Origin: Pseudomonadota bacterium
Lineage (GTDB): Bacteria > Pseudomonadota > Gammaproteobacteria > Burkholderiales > Sulfuriferulaceae
DNA length: 64,000 nucleotides
Assembly: GCA_021801025.1 (NCBI GenBank)
Contig: JAJYYK010000011.1
Span: forward strand, 21,491 to 85,490
Reading direction: 5' to 3'
Made by a program: the position numbers and the translations under genes. Below the pieces are notes generated by a model. That model searched no databases. It saw only the letters and a list, made by a program, of their open reading frames with translations, and was not told where the DNA came from. Position 1 is the first letter of the stretch; every line of letters begins with the position of its first letter. Positions 43,507 through 52,546 of this stretch are shown in pieces.

Positions 43507-43636
43507 TATCTTAAATCCAAAAACCCATTGCGCTGACTGCTGTTGATCTTGTTGCTGGACTTTGGATTGTAACTGCGTCAAGATACCTGCTGGCTAGCAG
43601 GCCGTGCTGTGTACCACAAACTGGTGATGGATATTT

Positions 43637-44104
43637 ATGACTGATCGTACTTACCGCGCCCTCCTGGGAGGTTTATTGCTGATTGCCCTGTCGTTTGATC
43701 TTGACATACTTATGTATGTGCTGATTGCTACGCTATTGGTAGAGGGGCTGACAAATTGGCGTATCCCGCTATGGGTCAACAAGCTACGAGGTACTGTTCC
43801 GAATGTAGATACCGCAAGTCAATATACGAATTGGCGCACCCCGGAATTAATCCGTAAACTGCGTCATAAACATTCGAATGCGGCTACAAATAAATATGCT
43901 TCAGGCCGTCGTTCTTATCGTTTTGAATTTGAGGCAGAGCGGGCCTGGCGACTACTGGTAGGTTCATTGCTGGGATTAAGTTTCATTTTTTTCTATCAAG
44001 TGTTGTGGTTTATCCCCTGGTTTATGGGGTTTGCCATCGTCGGTGCAGGCGCAAGTGGAATCTGCCCAATGGAATTCAGTCTTAAACGGCTTGGTTTCAG
44101 GTAG
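43637..44104 (+). CDS. Small membrane protein of unknown function (DUF2892-like end)
   Basis: This 155-residue protein has hydrophobic segments near residues 7-36 and 108-140, split by a basic soluble stretch (about 60-100). Its C-terminus (GAGASGICPMEFSLKRLGF) resembles the end of DUF2892 inner-membrane proteins, whose role is not known. It lies 130 bases after livH and six bases before a cyclic-di-GMP enzyme, with which it is probably co-transcribed. The call beyond membrane protein is tentative. Confidence 0.6.
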   Translation: MTDRTYRALLGGLLLIALSFDLDILMYVLIATLLVEGLTNWRIPLWVNKLRGTVPNVDTASQYTNWRTPELIRKLRHKHSNAATNKYASGRRSYRFEFEAERAWRLLVGSLLGLSFIFFYQVLWFIPWFMGFAIVGAGASGICPMEFSLKRLGFR

Positions 44105-44109
44105 CAGTT

Positions 44110-46563
44110 ATGTCCGCGCATTCCAATCCATCAAGATTCGGCAGTGATTTGCCCACTAAAATATCAGGGATCGTATTTTGGGGAACGGTATTAATCGGTT
44201 TGCTGATTGCTTTCATGGTACTCAAGAACAAAGAGCATGACCTGACCCGGCAATACCATAGCAATGCAAAAATATTGCAAATCGTGATTGCAGACTCATT
44301 GGCTTATTCCAGGGGGACGCAATTTTCCGATGCCACCCGTAAAGAACTGCAACAGGATGTCCAGCCTTTTTGTGCTGTCATGCATTGTGATGCCATTGAA
44401 GTAAAACGTGGTAATACAAGCTTTGTGTATGGTGATAAAAAGAAGGGGGAGGAGGGAATTTCCACGCAACTGTTCATTCATCCTGTGTATTCTGGTTTTG
44501 CACCGTATCCGGTGGAAATATCGATTTATTTCCCCAGCCTCAAACAAGTGTTATCAACCTACCGAAAATTTATTTTGCTGTCTGTGGCTTTGTTGATGAT
44601 GGTATTGGGGTTGATTTTGCAGTTTATTTTGCAACATCTGCTGACGTATCCCTTCGCCGTCATGGTCACGACTGCACAACGGTTTGCTGATGGCGAGAAT
44701 CACCTGCGTTTTGACGAGGCGCGCAATGATGAATTTGGTTCTCTGGCAAAATTCATTAATCATGCTCTTGATTCCAGCGCAAAACATTACGCCCAATTAT
44801 CCATTGCGTTGGCGCGTGCTACCGCATCTGAAGCAGCGTTGTTCGCGGAAAATGAGCGTATTGAGGTGACATTAAGCTCTTTGTCTGAAGCCGTGATCAC
44901 CACAAATGCTGATGCAGTGGTCGAATATCTCAATCCGGTCGCTGAAAAAATGACCGGCTGGTTGCTTCCTGAGGCACAGGGCCAGCCTGTTGATCGCGTC
45001 ATCAGTATCGTTAACGAAATAAGTCATATGGCCATGCCAACGCCTGTGCACACGTGTTTGTCCAGCAATACCACCATTATCCTGGCGGAAAATGCGGCTT
45101 TGTCATTGCGCAACGGAAAAACGGTGGCGATTGAAGCTTCGGTCGCGCCAATGAGAAATCATCATGGTGAGGTGATTGGGGCGGTGATGGTTTGCCTGGA
45201 TGTGAGTCATGCGCGCAGATTGGCATCACAACTGTCACATCAAGCCAGCCATGATGCATTGACCACTTTATATAATCGCGGTGCGTTTGAAAATCAATTA
45301 AAACGTTTATTAAATGAGATGACGGCGAATGCAAGCCATGCGCTACTTTATGTCGATTTGGATCAATTCAAAATTGTTAATGACACGTGTGGGCATACGG
45401 CCGGCGATGAATTATTGCGTCAGTTGGCGCAAATATTACAAGAATGTGTCAGGCGTAGCGATATTTTGGCGCGTTTAGGTGGTGACGAATTCGGAATTTT
45501 GCTCATGAATTGCGACTTGCTCTATGCCGTCGAGGTAGCAGAAAAAATAAGGTGTGCGGTGAAAGAATTCCGTTTTGCCTGGCTGGAGAGCGTGTTTGAA
45601 ATCGGTGCGAGTATCGGTGTGGTTGAAATTAATGCGGACAATGCCAACCCGGCAAGCATTATGAGTTTGGCCGATTTGGCATGTTATGCGGCAAAGGATG
45701 GGGGACGCAACCGTGTTCACCTGTACGAAAAAACCGATGATGGCCTGTTGCAACGTCATGGGGAAATGCATTGGACGACCATTATTACTCAAGCATTGGA
45801 ACTGAATCATTTTATTTTGTTTTGCCAGCCCATTTGTCATGTTGCGCATGACGCAAAGGCGGTGAGTCATTGGGAAATATTGGTGAGGATGAAGGCCGAT
45901 GATGGGCAAATTATTCCGCCTGGACAGTTTATTGCGGCGGCTGAGCGTTACAACAAAATGCACAGTATAGACCGTTGGGTCATTTATAATACATTTGCAG
46001 CGATCGCCCAGGGATGCTTTCCAGTCGTGTCTTATGGTCAGCGTTCTTTTGCCATTAACTTGTCTGGTGCAACCTTGGGGGATGAAACCATATTGCAGTA
46101 TATACAAGAGATTGGCAGTAAATTTGCGATTGATTACCATGAAATATGCTTTGAAATTACTGAAACGGTTGCGATCGTCAATCTGAGTAAAGCGACGGCT
46201 TTCATTAAGGCTTTGAAAATGCTTGGTTGCCGCTTTTCGCTGGATGATTTTGGTAGTGGTTTGAGTTCGTTCGGTTACCTTAAGAATTTACCTGTTGATT
46301 TTATTAAAATTGATGGTGGTTTTGTGAAGGATATGGTATCGGATCCGATCGATTGTGCGATGGTTGAAGCCATTAACCAGATTGGCCATGTCATGCACAT
46401 ACAAACGATTGCAGAGTGGGTCGAAAATGAGGCCACTTTGGTTTTATTGCGTCGAATAGGCGTCGATTTCGCGCAAGGGTATCACCTTGGGAAACCCTCG
46501 CCAGTCGTGTTGGATACTGAAGTAGAAATCAAGCAATTTGGAATCCCCATGCAGGGTTTTTAG
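44110..46563 (+). CDS. Membrane-bound PAS-GGDEF-EAL cyclic-di-GMP enzyme
   Basis: This 817-residue signalling protein has a transmembrane helix (about residues 19-38), a periplasmic sensing region of about 110 residues and a second helix (about 153-178). HAMP-like and PAS (about 245-370) segments follow, then GGDEF (about 380-545) and EAL (about 560-810). The diguanylate cyclase motif is intact (G457-G-D-E-F461), with an inhibitory site R448-x-x-D451 five residues before it. The EAL signature reads E589-I-L591, which retains the metal-binding glutamate. DDFGSG and FIKIDG are also present, so phosphodiesterase activity is plausible. It may switch between making and breaking cyclic-di-GMP. It interrupts the liv genes. 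Confidence 0.9.
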   Translation: MSAHSNPSRFGSDLPTKISGIVFWGTVLIGLLIAFMVLKNKEHDLTRQYHSNAKILQIVIADSLAYSRGTQFSDATRKELQQDVQPFCAVMHCDAIEVKRGNTSFVYGDKKKGEEGISTQLFIHPVYSGFAPYPVEISIYFPSLKQVLSTYRKFILLSVALLMMVLGLILQFILQHLLTYPFAVMVTTAQRFADGENHLRFDEARNDEFGSLAKFINHALDSSAKHYAQLSIALARATASEAALFAENERIEVTLSSLSEAVITTNADAVVEYLNPVAEKMTGWLLPEAQGQPVDRVISIVNEISHMAMPTPVHTCLSSNTTIILAENAALSLRNGKTVAIEASVAPMRNHHGEVIGAVMVCLDVSHARRLASQLSHQASHDALTTLYNRGAFENQLKRLLNEMTANASHALLYVDLDQFKIVNDTCGHTAGDELLRQLAQILQECVRRSDILARLGGDEFGILLMNCDLLYAVEVAEKIRCAVKEFRFAWLESVFEIGASIGVVEINADNANPASIMSLADLACYAAKDGGRNRVHLYEKTDDGLLQRHGEMHWTTIITQALELNHFILFCQPICHVAHDAKAVSHWEILVRMKADDGQIIPPGQFIAAAERYNKMHSIDRWVIYNTFAAIAQGCFPVVSYGQRSFAINLSGATLGDETILQYIQEIGSKFAIDYHEICFEITETVAIVNLSKATAFIKALKMLGCRFSLDDFGSGLSSFGYLKNLPVDFIKIDGGFVKDMVSDPIDCAMVEAINQIGHVMHIQTIAEWVENEATLVLLRRIGVDFAQGYHLGKPSPVVLDTEVEIKQFGIPMQGF

Positions 46564-46672
46564 TGCCAAATTCGGGTCAAATTGATCCTGGGACAGGATG
46601 CCGTTCCGATTTACAATCAGACGCCATCAACGATGGCACGATGCTTTTTAATCAAACTCCTTGAAAAATAAT

Positions 46673-47746
46673 ATGATGCTGTATTGGAAGTCTTCCACCA
46701 ATTTATACAAAGCATGGCTCAGTTACATCGCGCTGGCTTTGGGGCTGGCTGTTTTACCATGGTTGGTGCAAGCCGGCCTGGGACGTTCATGGGTACGCAT
46801 ACTCGATTTCGCATTGTTATACAGCATGCTGGCTTTGGGGCTGAATATCGTAGTGGGGTATGCAGGATTGCTTGATTTGGGCTACATTGCTTTTTATGCG
46901 GTGGGGGCTTATGTTTATGCGATACTTGATTCACCACAATTTAATTTGCATTGGCCGTTGTGGGCGACCTTACCGCTGGGTGCCTTGCTGGCCGGTGTAT
47001 TTGGCGTGCTGCTTGGTGCCCCAACTTTACGCTTGCGCGGTGACTACCTTGCTATTGTGACCCTGGGTTTTGGAGAAATTATTCGCATTTTCCTTAATAA
47101 CCTCAATACCCCGTTCAACCTCACCAACGGTCCGCAAGGCATCAGCCTGATAGACCCAGTTCAACTGGCGGGTTTTTCCTTCGCCGCGCCGCATCATGAG
47201 TTGGGAATTTCTTTGTCCGCTCCGCAACAATATTATTATCTGTTTCTGGCGGGTACCTTGCTTATCATATTTGTTGCCATGAGGTTACAGCATTCGCGCA
47301 TTGGTCGTGCATGGGCGGCAATTCGGGAGGATGAATTGGCTGCAGCGGCGTGCGGCATTCCGGTGCGCAACTTTAAATTATTGGCTTTTGCCATGGGCGC
47401 CAGCTTCGGCGGATTGGCGGGGGGCTTGTTTGCCGGTTTTCAGGGATTCGTGAGCCCGGAAAGTTTTAATTTAATGGAATCTGTGATGATCCTGTGTATG
47501 ATTGTGCTGGGTGGCATGGGCAATATCCCCGGCGTGATTTTTGGTGCCGTGCTGTTGACGGTGCTGCCTGAGGCCCTGCGCATGTTGGGTGACTGGCAGC
47601 TTAATCACCTTGGGCGTGTGGTCGTCGATCCCGGTGATTTCCGTATGCTGCTGTTTGGTTTGGCTTTAATCATCATTATGTTGTATCGACCGGCGGGGTT
47701 GCTGCCTTCACGGCAACACCGGCGCGAATGGTCGGGAAAGGCTTAG
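46673..47746 (+). CDS. livM: LivM-type ABC importer permease
   Basis: This is the second permease of the HAAT importer, about 357 residues with some ten helices. Family segments are LALGLNIVVGYAGLLDLGYI (about residues 40-59), the LGAPTLRLRGDYLAIVTLGF block (about 110-129) and AIREDELAAAACGI (about 214-227). It lies 97 bases after the cyclic-di-GMP gene and 3.1 kb from livH. The start could be either ATG at 46673 or 46676. A TTG at 46661 is a weaker choice. Confidence 0.92.
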   Translation: MMLYWKSSTNLYKAWLSYIALALGLAVLPWLVQAGLGRSWVRILDFALLYSMLALGLNIVVGYAGLLDLGYIAFYAVGAYVYAILDSPQFNLHWPLWATLPLGALLAGVFGVLLGAPTLRLRGDYLAIVTLGFGEIIRIFLNNLNTPFNLTNGPQGISLIDPVQLAGFSFAAPHHELGISLSAPQQYYYLFLAGTLLIIFVAMRLQHSRIGRAWAAIREDELAAAACGIPVRNFKLLAFAMGASFGGLAGGLFAGFQGFVSPESFNLMESVMILCMIVLGGMGNIPGVIFGAVLLTVLPEALRMLGDWQLNHLGRVVVDPGDFRMLLFGLALIIIMLYRPAGLLPSRQHRREWSGKA

Positions 47747-47804
47747 AACGAGTGGCTTTTAACACGATATATCGGCTGCTAAAAAACCAGGGTGCCTTGC
47801 CCTG

Positions 47805-48392
47805 ATGGGCGATGTGCCCAATAAAGTTTATTTGGTCAGGCATGGGGAGACGGCCTGGACGATCAGCGGTCAGCACACCGGTCGCACCGATATTGCACTC
47901 ACCGAACAAGGTGAGCGTGAGGCGCGAACCTTGGCCCCACGGTTAAAAAACAAGCATTTTGCTCAAGTATTCACCAGTCCGCTACAGCGGGCGCGGCACA
48001 CTGCTGAGCTGGCGGGTTTTGGTGCCCGTGCGCAGATTGATTCCGATTTAACTGAATGGGATTATGGTGTTTATGAGGCCCGGCGTACGGTAGACATCCG
48101 TGCTGAGCGCGCTGGTTGGCGTTTGTTCAGGGACGGTTGCCCCGGTGGAGAAACGCTGGATGAAGTCAGTCTGCGCGCAGATCGTGTCATTGGCCGGATT
48201 CGCGCACAGGAAGGTGATGTGCTTGTTTTCGCGCACCGCGACATATTGCGTATCCTTATCGCCCGCTGGCTTAACCTGCCTGCCGTGGAAGGGCGTCATT
48301 TTTATCTCGTTACGGCATCATTGAATATTCTGGGTTATGATCACGACCTGGACGAACCGGTAATCTGTTTATTGAATGACGAGCGACATTGA
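47805..48392 (+). CDS. Histidine phosphatase (phosphoglycerate-mutase-like) family protein
   Basis: This 195-residue protein has the RHG catalytic motif (R12-H-G14 in VYLVRHGETAW) and the second conserved His in VFAHRDILRILIA (about residues 143-155). In many relatives the latter reads SHGxxIR, so the segment after the His is somewhat unusual. An acidic site (TEWDYGVYE, about 83-91) completes the active site. The substrate could be a sugar phosphate or nucleotide. It sits between livM and a stomatin-like gene and is not a normal member of a liv operon. Confidence 0.8.
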   Translation: MGDVPNKVYLVRHGETAWTISGQHTGRTDIALTEQGEREARTLAPRLKNKHFAQVFTSPLQRARHTAELAGFGARAQIDSDLTEWDYGVYEARRTVDIRAERAGWRLFRDGCPGGETLDEVSLRADRVIGRIRAQEGDVLVFAHRDILRILIARWLNLPAVEGRHFYLVTASLNILGYDHDLDEPVICLLNDERH

Positions 48393-48528
48393 ATATGTGC
48401 CCGGCACAGGTCCCCGGTATGGCTACGCAGGGCGCCAGGTTTATTTTTACAATTAACGCGACATAATCGGCCCAGTCGTTTATATTGCGATAAGCGTGAC
48501 ACCCCCTGATTAACCAAAGGAAAATACC

Positions 48529-49317
48529 ATGTCTTTTTTACCTTCGATCTTTCTGGCGTTTATGGTGCTCGTTTTTTTGCTCGCGTCTTCCCTGAAGATT
48601 ATTTATGAGTATCAGCGGGCTGTGGTCTTCCAGTTCGGACGGTTTTTGAAAGTTAAGGGGCCTGGGTTGATCATTGTTTGGCCAGTCATCCAGAATATGG
48701 CGCGACTCGACTTGCGCACTCAAGTGCATGAGGTTCCTCCCCAAGACGTGATCTCGCGCGACAATGTTTCCGTACAAGTTGATGCGGTGCTTTACTTCCA
48801 CATCGTTGATCCGGAAAAGGCGTTCATCCAGGTTGTGGACTATTTCTCTGCCACCAGCAAACTTGCCCAGACCACCTTGCGTTCAGTTCTGGGTAAACAC
48901 GAGCTGGATGAAATGCTGTCCGAGCGAGACAAAATTAACGCCGATATTCAAAGTATTCTTGACGTCCAGACTGAGGCATGGGGGATACAGGTGAGCAACA
49001 TTGAAATTCGTGACATCAAGCTCACAGAGAACATGATTCAAGCCATTGCCAAGCAGGCTGAGGCCGAACGTGACCGCCGCTCCAAAGTGATTCACGCAGA
49101 TGCTGAATTTCAGGCAGCGCAGACGCTGGTCAATGCAGCAGCGATTCTGGCTTCTGCACCAGGAGGCATGCAGCTGCGTTATTTGCAAACACTGGCAGAA
49201 ATCGCAGTAGAAAACAATTCTACGGTTGTATTCCCGATGCCCATTGATCTGATTAAACCGTTTTTGCAGATTATTGAGCAAGAGGCAAAAGGGAAAGTGG
49301 CTGCACCGGGTGTTTAA
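48529..49317 (+). CDS. Stomatin/prohibitin-like SPFH-domain membrane protein
   Basis: This 262-residue protein has an N-terminal membrane helix (about residues 5-22) and an SPFH domain opening YEYQRAVVFQFGRFLKVKGP (about 25-44). The conserved DVISRDNVSVQVDAVLYFHI and TLRSVLGKHELDEMLSERD segments follow, then a helical C-terminal oligomerisation part rich in Ala/Glu. These proteins form large rings that organise membrane proteases or lipid domains. An NfeD partner, often adjacent, is absent. Here the neighbour is an AI-2E-type permease. Confidence 0.9.
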   Translation: MSFLPSIFLAFMVLVFLLASSLKIIYEYQRAVVFQFGRFLKVKGPGLIIVWPVIQNMARLDLRTQVHEVPPQDVISRDNVSVQVDAVLYFHIVDPEKAFIQVVDYFSATSKLAQTTLRSVLGKHELDEMLSERDKINADIQSILDVQTEAWGIQVSNIEIRDIKLTENMIQAIAKQAEAERDRRSKVIHADAEFQAAQTLVNAAAILASAPGGMQLRYLQTLAEIAVENNSTVVFPMPIDLIKPFLQIIEQEAKGKVAAPGV

Positions 49318-49364
49318 CTGCCCTGGATAAAATACCATTACATTACGTTTTCCGCTGATCACCT

Positions 49365-50363
49365 ATGCCGAATCGAAGCGCTCAACCTATTGGTTATAAA
49401 ATATTTTTAACGGGATTGTTGGGCGTCGCCCTCTGGATACTGCATCCCTTTGCCATTTCACTGATTGCCGGGTTGATGATGGCGGTTGCCAGCAACAATT
49501 TCATGCTGTGGCTGAATAAAAAAACATCGCACACCGGAGCAGCGCTACTGGTCTCGGGTGTCTGGTTTTTTTTATTGTTTGGCCCTGTCTTGCTGGTGAT
49601 GCCCGTATTGGAGGCAGGGGTGAAGGTTGCTGTCACAGCGTCATATACACCCACTGCGGTGCTCACTGCCATTGAAGGTATTCCGTTATTGGGGAGCAGC
49701 ATCAGTGCGCACAGCGACATCATTCTCCCCTGGCTGGCCGCTCATCCATTATTAAGCCTGTTATCGAGCTATGCCGATACGGGCACATTTGTCCTGAAAG
49801 CGGCAAGTGGATTGTTGATTCACACCGTTCTGGCGTTGCTTGTGCTGTTCGTGTTGTTGTCCAACGATAAAATACTGACTCGTCTTGCCCATGAGCAACT
49901 CGCACTGCTTATCGGTGAAAATAACAGTACCCTGGTGATGTCTCGCATCACACTGGTGATTAAATCTGTCATGCAGGGAACGGTCAGTCTGGTCATTTGG
50001 GATGGTGTGGTGGGATTTGTTCTGTTTAAATTTTTTGGAATTAATCAAACCGCACTTTGGGCGGTCGCGCTTGGGCTCGCCTCTTTGGTCCCGATGGGAA
50101 CCGGTGCTATTTTGCTCGCGGCCAGCGCCTTACTCGCCGGACATTCAGTCAATCAAGCCGTGTTGTTTCTGTTGCTGGGACAGCTCATCTCCCTGTTGGG
50201 TGACATGGTGATCAAGCCCAAGATTATTGGTGCGGGCGCAGACGCGCCATTTTTACTGGTGTTGCTCAGTATTATTGGTGGTGTCGAAGTGTTTGGCTTG
50301 ATTGGGTTGATCGCTGGTCCCGTGGTGGTGGTTGTTACCAAAGACTTTTTGTTGACGGAATAA
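49365..50363 (+). CDS. AI-2E (PerM) family transporter
   Basis: This 332-residue membrane protein has about seven or eight helices. Conserved AI-2E-family stretches include ALGLASLVPMGTGAILLAAS (about residues 235-254) and SLLGDMVIKPKIIGAGADAP (about 275-294). Members export autoinducer-2 or other small molecules, and some act as sodium/proton antiporters, so the substrate cannot be told from sequence. It lies between the stomatin-like gene and livG on the same strand. Confidence 0.82.
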   Translation: MPNRSAQPIGYKIFLTGLLGVALWILHPFAISLIAGLMMAVASNNFMLWLNKKTSHTGAALLVSGVWFFLLFGPVLLVMPVLEAGVKVAVTASYTPTAVLTAIEGIPLLGSSISAHSDIILPWLAAHPLLSLLSSYADTGTFVLKAASGLLIHTVLALLVLFVLLSNDKILTRLAHEQLALLIGENNSTLVMSRITLVIKSVMQGTVSLVIWDGVVGFVLFKFFGINQTALWAVALGLASLVPMGTGAILLAASALLAGHSVNQAVLFLLLGQLISLLGDMVIKPKIIGAGADAPFLLVLLSIIGGVEVFGLIGLIAGPVVVVVTKDFLLTE

Positions 50364-50443
50364 AATGGGAAGTTATTTTTGTCATAACCGGTTGTTTTGT
50401 TCATGTGCGTACCCCATAACAAGCACAGTTTCGGCGGTGCGGT

Positions 50444-51226
50444 ATGAAGACTGATACTGACCAGACACTCGTTTCTATGGAACACATCACCCGTCAATTC
50501 GGTGGAGTGCGCGCGCTGAATGGCGTAACACTGAATATTACCCAAGGCGAGATTTTTGGTTTAATCGGCCCCAATGGTGCAGGTAAAACTACCTTGTTCA
50601 ATGTGCTTGCGGGTACGATTGCGCCGTCTGCTGGCCGGGTTGAATTTGACGGCAAGGAGATTGCCGGTTTGCCCCCGCATCAAATTCTGCAGCGTGGTGT
50701 CGCCCGTACCTTCCAGAATATCCGTTTATTTAATGGATTAAGCGCGCTGGATAATGTGATGATTGGTCGCCACAGTCGCACACATGCGGGGCTGTGGGGT
50801 GCTATCACCCGCAATGCGCATACGCGGCAGGAAGAGTCTGCTTTGCGCGAGCGGGCTGAACTTTTGCTGGAGCAGGTCGGCATTCGACGGCACAGCAATA
50901 CGCTGGCGAGCAATTTGTCTTATGGTGATCAACGCCGTTTGGAGATTGCTCGTGCTTTGGCGAGTGAACCAAAATTGCTGGCGCTGGATGAGCCGGCTGC
51001 CGGAATGAATCTGGCGGAACGTCAAACTTTGCGCGAATTGATTGTGCAGTTGCGTGAAATACATGGTTTGACAGTGCTGGTGATCGAGCATGACGTGAAA
51101 TGGATGATGGCGCTGTGCGACCGTATTGCGGTGCTGGATTTTGGCGAGATGATCGCTTTGGACGTACCAGAGGCAATACGGGTGAATCCTCGTGTGGTGA
51201 CGGCATATTTGGGGAGGCGTGAATGA
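50444..51226 (+). CDS. livG: LivG-type ABC importer ATPase
   Basis: This is one of two ATPases of the branched-chain amino acid-type importer, at 260 residues. Walker A is GPNGAGKTTLFN (about residues 42-53). The signature LSYGDQRRLEIARAL (about 158-172) replaces the textbook LSGGQ with LSYGD, usual for LivG. Walker B reads LALDEPAAGMN (about 178-188), and the switch His is in LVIEHDV. The gene is separated from livM by three unrelated genes and followed by livF after 25 bases. Confidence 0.93.
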   Translation: MKTDTDQTLVSMEHITRQFGGVRALNGVTLNITQGEIFGLIGPNGAGKTTLFNVLAGTIAPSAGRVEFDGKEIAGLPPHQILQRGVARTFQNIRLFNGLSALDNVMIGRHSRTHAGLWGAITRNAHTRQEESALRERAELLLEQVGIRRHSNTLASNLSYGDQRRLEIARALASEPKLLALDEPAAGMNLAERQTLRELIVQLREIHGLTVLVIEHDVKWMMALCDRIAVLDFGEMIALDVPEAIRVNPRVVTAYLGRRE

Positions 51227-51251
51227 ATAACCCGGATTCGGGTCAATCCGT

Positions 51252-51965
51252 ATGAGTGCGTTGCTGACGATACACCAATTGCGTGTGGCGTATGGCAAGT
51301 TGCATGCGGTACAAGAGGTAGACTTGCAGGTGAATGCCGATGAGCGCGTTTGTCTGATCGGCGCCAATGGCGCAGGCAAAACCACTTTGCTGAAAACCAT
51401 TGCAGGTTTGTTGTCCAGCACGGGCGGCAGTATTCATTTTAACAGTCTGTCTATCACGCATGCTGCGCCGCATGACATCCTTAAACGGGGTATTGCCCTG
51501 GTGCCTGAAGGCCGGGGCATTTTTAATCAGATGAGCGTGGCGGAAAATTTGGCTTTGGGTGCGTATATTCGCAGTGACAAGCTTGCGGTCCAGCGTGACA
51601 TTGATCTGATTTATCAGGCTTATCCGCGCTTGGGCGAACGACGCCATCAAGCTGCCGGGCAACTTTCAGGAGGCGAACAGCAATTGCTGGCGGTGCAACG
51701 GGCGCTGTTGTCGCGGCCAAAATTGCTGCTGCTGGATGAGCCCAGTATGGGCCTGGCACCCCTCATGGTTGAGGCGCTGTTTGTGACACTGAACCACGCG
51801 CACCAGCAAGGCGTCGCGTTGCTGCTGGTGGAGCAGAATGCGCGTCTCGCACTGGTACACAGTGACAGGGCGTATGTCATGGAAACTGGCCGAATTGTGT
51901 TACACGACACCAGCACTGCTTTGGCTGCTAATCCTGCGGTGGGCGCAGCGTATTTGGGACTTTAG
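51252..51965 (+). CDS. livF: LivF-type ABC importer ATPase
   Basis: This is the second ATPase, 237 residues. Walker A is GANGAGKTTLLK (about residues 37-48), the signature QLSGGEQQLLAVQRAL is at about 137-152, and Walker B is LLLLDEPSMGLAP. The ALVPEGRGIFNQMSVAENL block (about 83-101) is characteristic of LivF. It ends the liv locus, and a strong bidirectional hairpin follows at 52026. Confidence 0.94.
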   Translation: MSALLTIHQLRVAYGKLHAVQEVDLQVNADERVCLIGANGAGKTTLLKTIAGLLSSTGGSIHFNSLSITHAAPHDILKRGIALVPEGRGIFNQMSVAENLALGAYIRSDKLAVQRDIDLIYQAYPRLGERRHQAAGQLSGGEQQLLAVQRALLSRPKLLLLDEPSMGLAPLMVEALFVTLNHAHQQGVALLLVEQNARLALVHSDRAYVMETGRIVLHDTSTALAANPAVGAAYLGL

Positions 51966-52025
51966 TTTTTTGAATTTGCAGACGGATCAAACACATTAAA
52001 ACGAAAAAACAAGCTGGTAACTAAA

Positions 52026-52048
52026 ATTGCCCGAAAAAATCGGGCAAT
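52026..52048. terminator. Bidirectional terminator between livF and hdeA
   Basis: A perfect nine-pair stem ATTGCCCGA / TCGGGCAAT encloses five As. It lies between the convergent livF (+) and hdeA-like (-) genes. Read on the minus strand it is followed by TTTTAG, and read on the plus strand it is preceded by AAAA, so it best serves the minus-strand gene but probably stops both. Confidence 0.8.
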
Positions 52049-52076
52049 CTGTTCTGCAATCAGACTTCATGCCCGG

Positions 52077-52376
52077 TTAAAAATGAGCTTTTACTTTTTG
52101 CCAGAAAGAGGCTTTGGGCGTTTTTTGGCATTCTGTGATTAAAACCGGCACCAATTTGTCTGTGCTATCGATATCGATGATGGCGTCTTTGGGTTTACCT
52201 TTGTGGTTAAAGCCTTCTGCCCAATAAACCACCTTGGGTTGGGCTGTTTCATCAAGCGCCGTAAATTCTTCACAGGTCATCTTGGCTGGTTGGTGTGTGG
52301 CGGCCAACACAGGTGTGCTCAGCGTGCCAGTCAATATGACGCCACTCAATACAGTCATCAGCATATTTGATTTCAT
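52077..52376 (-). CDS. HdeA-family periplasmic acid-stress chaperone-like protein
   Basis: This small secreted protein of 99 residues has a signal peptide cleaved near A25. The mature part carries MTCEEFTALDETAQPKVVYW, the typical HdeA/HdeB opening, and two cysteines (C35, C83) that would form the family's disulfide. In E. coli such proteins unfold at low pH and hold other periplasmic proteins. A strong ribosome-binding site (AGGAGA) precedes the ATG. No second hde gene or acid-resistance gene is nearby. The C-terminus (KASFWQKVKAHF) is basic and aromatic. Confidence 0.82.
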   Translation of the reverse strand: MKSNMLMTVLSGVILTGTLSTPVLAATHQPAKMTCEEFTALDETAQPKVVYWAEGFNHKGKPKDAIIDIDSTDKLVPVLITECQKTPKASFWQKVKAHF

Positions 52377-52546
52377 TTTATCTCCTGATTTCAGTTAAAA
52401 ATGTATCGTCTTCCTGCCAGTTTAAATTTTACGGCAGACTTGCTAGACAAAATGCAGTACCGATGGTTCAGTTTGCAATAAATTGCTGCAAAGATAATGT
52501 TATCTTGTGGCGATGAATTTTGGGTTGAATCGGTAAGTATATTGAG

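Noticed and set aside
43507..43636. Decayed livM N-terminus between livH and the inserted genes
   Set aside because: A short stretch reads LLLILLLDFGL in one frame, but it is bounded by stops, too short, and unlike the actual livM start at 46673.
45475..46140. Minus-strand open frame of 221 codons inside the GGDEF/EAL gene
   Set aside because: It is the antisense shadow of the cyclase and phosphodiesterase domains, which are intact in the plus frame.
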